A stretch of DNA of 7,202 nt from Oscillospiraceae bacterium (GTDB taxonomy: Bacteria; Bacillota; Clostridia; Oscillospirales; Acutalibacteraceae): the NCBI GenBank assembly GCA_022508865.1, contig JAFLUK010000075.1:1-7202 (forward strand), given 5' to 3'. The notes beneath the pieces are model-generated. The model saw nothing but the letters and a program-made list of their open reading frames with translations, was not told the DNA's origin and did not search any database. Shown here in pieces: positions 6,198 through 7,202 of the stretch (position 1 is the first letter of the stretch; each line of letters begins with the position of its first letter). Position numbers and translations under genes: made by a program.

Positions 6198-7202
6198 TCA
6201 AAGTCCCAAAATAACAAGTGTGGTGATAATTATACCTATTATTGCGGTAAATGCGCTGAACACCACAACTATTTTAACTTCGCTCCAGCCGCATTTTTCA
6301 AAGTGATGATGAATAGGGCTCATCTTGAAAAGTCTTTTTCCGTGAGTCAGCTTAAAATAAGAAACCTGCAAAACTACAGAAAGCATTTCTATAATATATA
6401 CAAGTGTCATTGGAATAAGAATAATGGGCATATTCATTGAAAAGGCAAGCGCGCACACCATTCCACCAAGGAACAGTGAGCCTGTGTCACCCATAAATAC
6501 CTTTGCAGGGTGGAAGTTCCAAACCAAAAATCCCAGACAACCGCCTGCCACTGATGCAGAAAGCACTGTTGATGCAGGGTTTGCCATTACGCTTGCTATA
6601 ATCATATAGAAGCCTGCAACAAAGAAGGTTTCCGAACCTACAAGTCCGTCAATTCCGTCTGCCAGATTAACTGCATTTACAATGCCCACAATGACAATTA
6701 CGGAAATTATATAATAGATGAAGGAATAGCTTCCGAAATCCACTGTGCCCACAAAAGGAATGTAGGTTTTGCTGCCGTAGCCAAACAGAGCGTTTGCGCC
6801 GACATACAGAATGGCTATTCCAAACTGAAAGCCCAGCTTTTGCTTTGCAGTAAGACCCAAGTTTCTCTTTTTTACCACCTTGATGTAGTCGTCAAGGAAG
6901 CCCACAGCGCCGTAAAGAAGCGCCATTACAAGGGCCATTGACACACAAAGAAGTTCCTTGCCGAAGGAATATCCTGTGGGCTCGTAAACATCGTCAAATA
7001 TTGCAAGTCCTGCAAGGGACAACAAAGAAGCAACCACAACGGCAATAATAAACATAATGCCGCCCATAGTAGGTGTACCTTCCTTTTTCTTGTGCCAGGA
7101 GGGACCGATATCCAAAATTGTCTGTCCGTATTTAAGCTTGTGTAAAAAGGGAATAAGAAATTTTCCTATCACTGCAGAAACAACAAATGCTATTACTGCT
7201 GC
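6198..7202 (-). CDS. mraY: Phospho-N-acetylmuramoyl-pentapeptide transferase MraY (5' end outside window)
   Basis: MraY transfers phospho-MurNAc-pentapeptide from its UDP carrier to undecaprenyl phosphate, making lipid I at the inner membrane face. The frame is open to the right edge; 334 residues are visible and roughly ten or so are missing. The GTG at 7172 is not the start, because the ten codons before it (AAVIAFVVSA) continue the first membrane helix seen in other MraY proteins. Visible motifs, numbered from the edge, are HKKKEGTPTMGG (about 37-48), the Asp pair in FLDDYIKV (104-105), NAVNLADGIDGL (176-187), HPAKVFMGDTGS (231-242) with its active-site Asp, and the PIHHHFEKCGWSE loop (about 296-308). 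These cover the Mg2+ and nucleotide sites, so the enzyme looks active. Several hydrophobic helices alternate with these loops, as expected for a ten-helix protein. It ends in TGA, 35 bases before ftsW, where murD would stand in the classic order. Confidence 0.97.
   Translation of the reverse strand, partial: AAVIAFVVSAVIGKFLIPFLHKLKYGQTILDIGPSWHKKKEGTPTMGGIMFIIAVVVASLLSLAGLAIFDDVYEPTGYSFGKELLCVSMALVMALLYGAVGFLDDYIKVVKKRNLGLTAKQKLGFQFGIAILYVGANALFGYGSKTYIPFVGTVDFGSYSFIYYIISVIVIVGIVNAVNLADGIDGLVGSETFFVAGFYMIIASVMANPASTVLSASVAGGCLGFLVWNFHPAKVFMGDTGSLFLGGMVCALAFSMNMPIILIPMTLVYIIEMLSVVLQVSYFKLTHGKRLFKMSPIHHHFEKCGWSEVKIVVVFSAFTAIIGIIITTLVILGL

Noticed and set aside
6198..7172. mraY as a complete gene starting at GTG 7172
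   Set aside because: Ten more codons in frame reach the window edge and continue the first membrane helix found in MraY proteins; the gene is cut by the window.

Overview
This window is the 3' part of a division and cell wall (dcw) cluster. Six genes lie on the minus strand, read from the right end of the window to the left: mraY (cut by the right edge), ftsW/spoVE-type SEDS polymerase, murG, murA, ftsQ/divIB and ftsZ (cut by the left edge). All six are intact within what is visible. I see no RNA gene, insertion sequence, prophage, CRISPR array or plus-strand gene.

Organism: the protein style fits a Gram-positive Clostridia-type bacterium, perhaps of the Oscillospirales/Ruminococcus-like group. 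Reasons are the murG-murA-ftsQ-ftsZ order, the MurG nucleotide loop GGGTAGH, a DivIB-like FtsQ, strong AGGAGG-type ribosome binding sites, GTG and TTG starts, and AT-rich spacers. The assignment is inferred from gene order and protein features and is not certain at family level.

Layout in transcription order. Positions 7202-4885 hold mraY and ftsW, 35 bases apart. murG follows 33 bases later (4851-3739). These three act in sequence: MraY makes lipid I, MurG makes lipid II, and FtsW polymerises lipid II into septal glycan. A 146-base spacer then carries a diverged ~30-base tandem repeat and a good sigma-A-like promoter, which should give murA and ftsQ a start of their own. MurA (3592-2339) makes the first committed UDP-MurNAc precursor. 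FtsQ (2311-1070) is a membrane-anchored divisome protein. A 201-base AT-rich leader precedes ftsZ (868 to the edge), the tubulin-like Z-ring protein.

The unusual point is the C-terminus of FtsQ: 13 consecutive Asp-Tyr-Gly-X tetrapeptides on the outer side of the membrane, encoded by 12-base units that vary freely at third codon positions while the first three residues never change. The rest is a compact version of a well-known cluster. No murD sits between mraY and ftsW, no murC or murB follows murG, and no ftsA precedes ftsZ. I found no wholly new system here.
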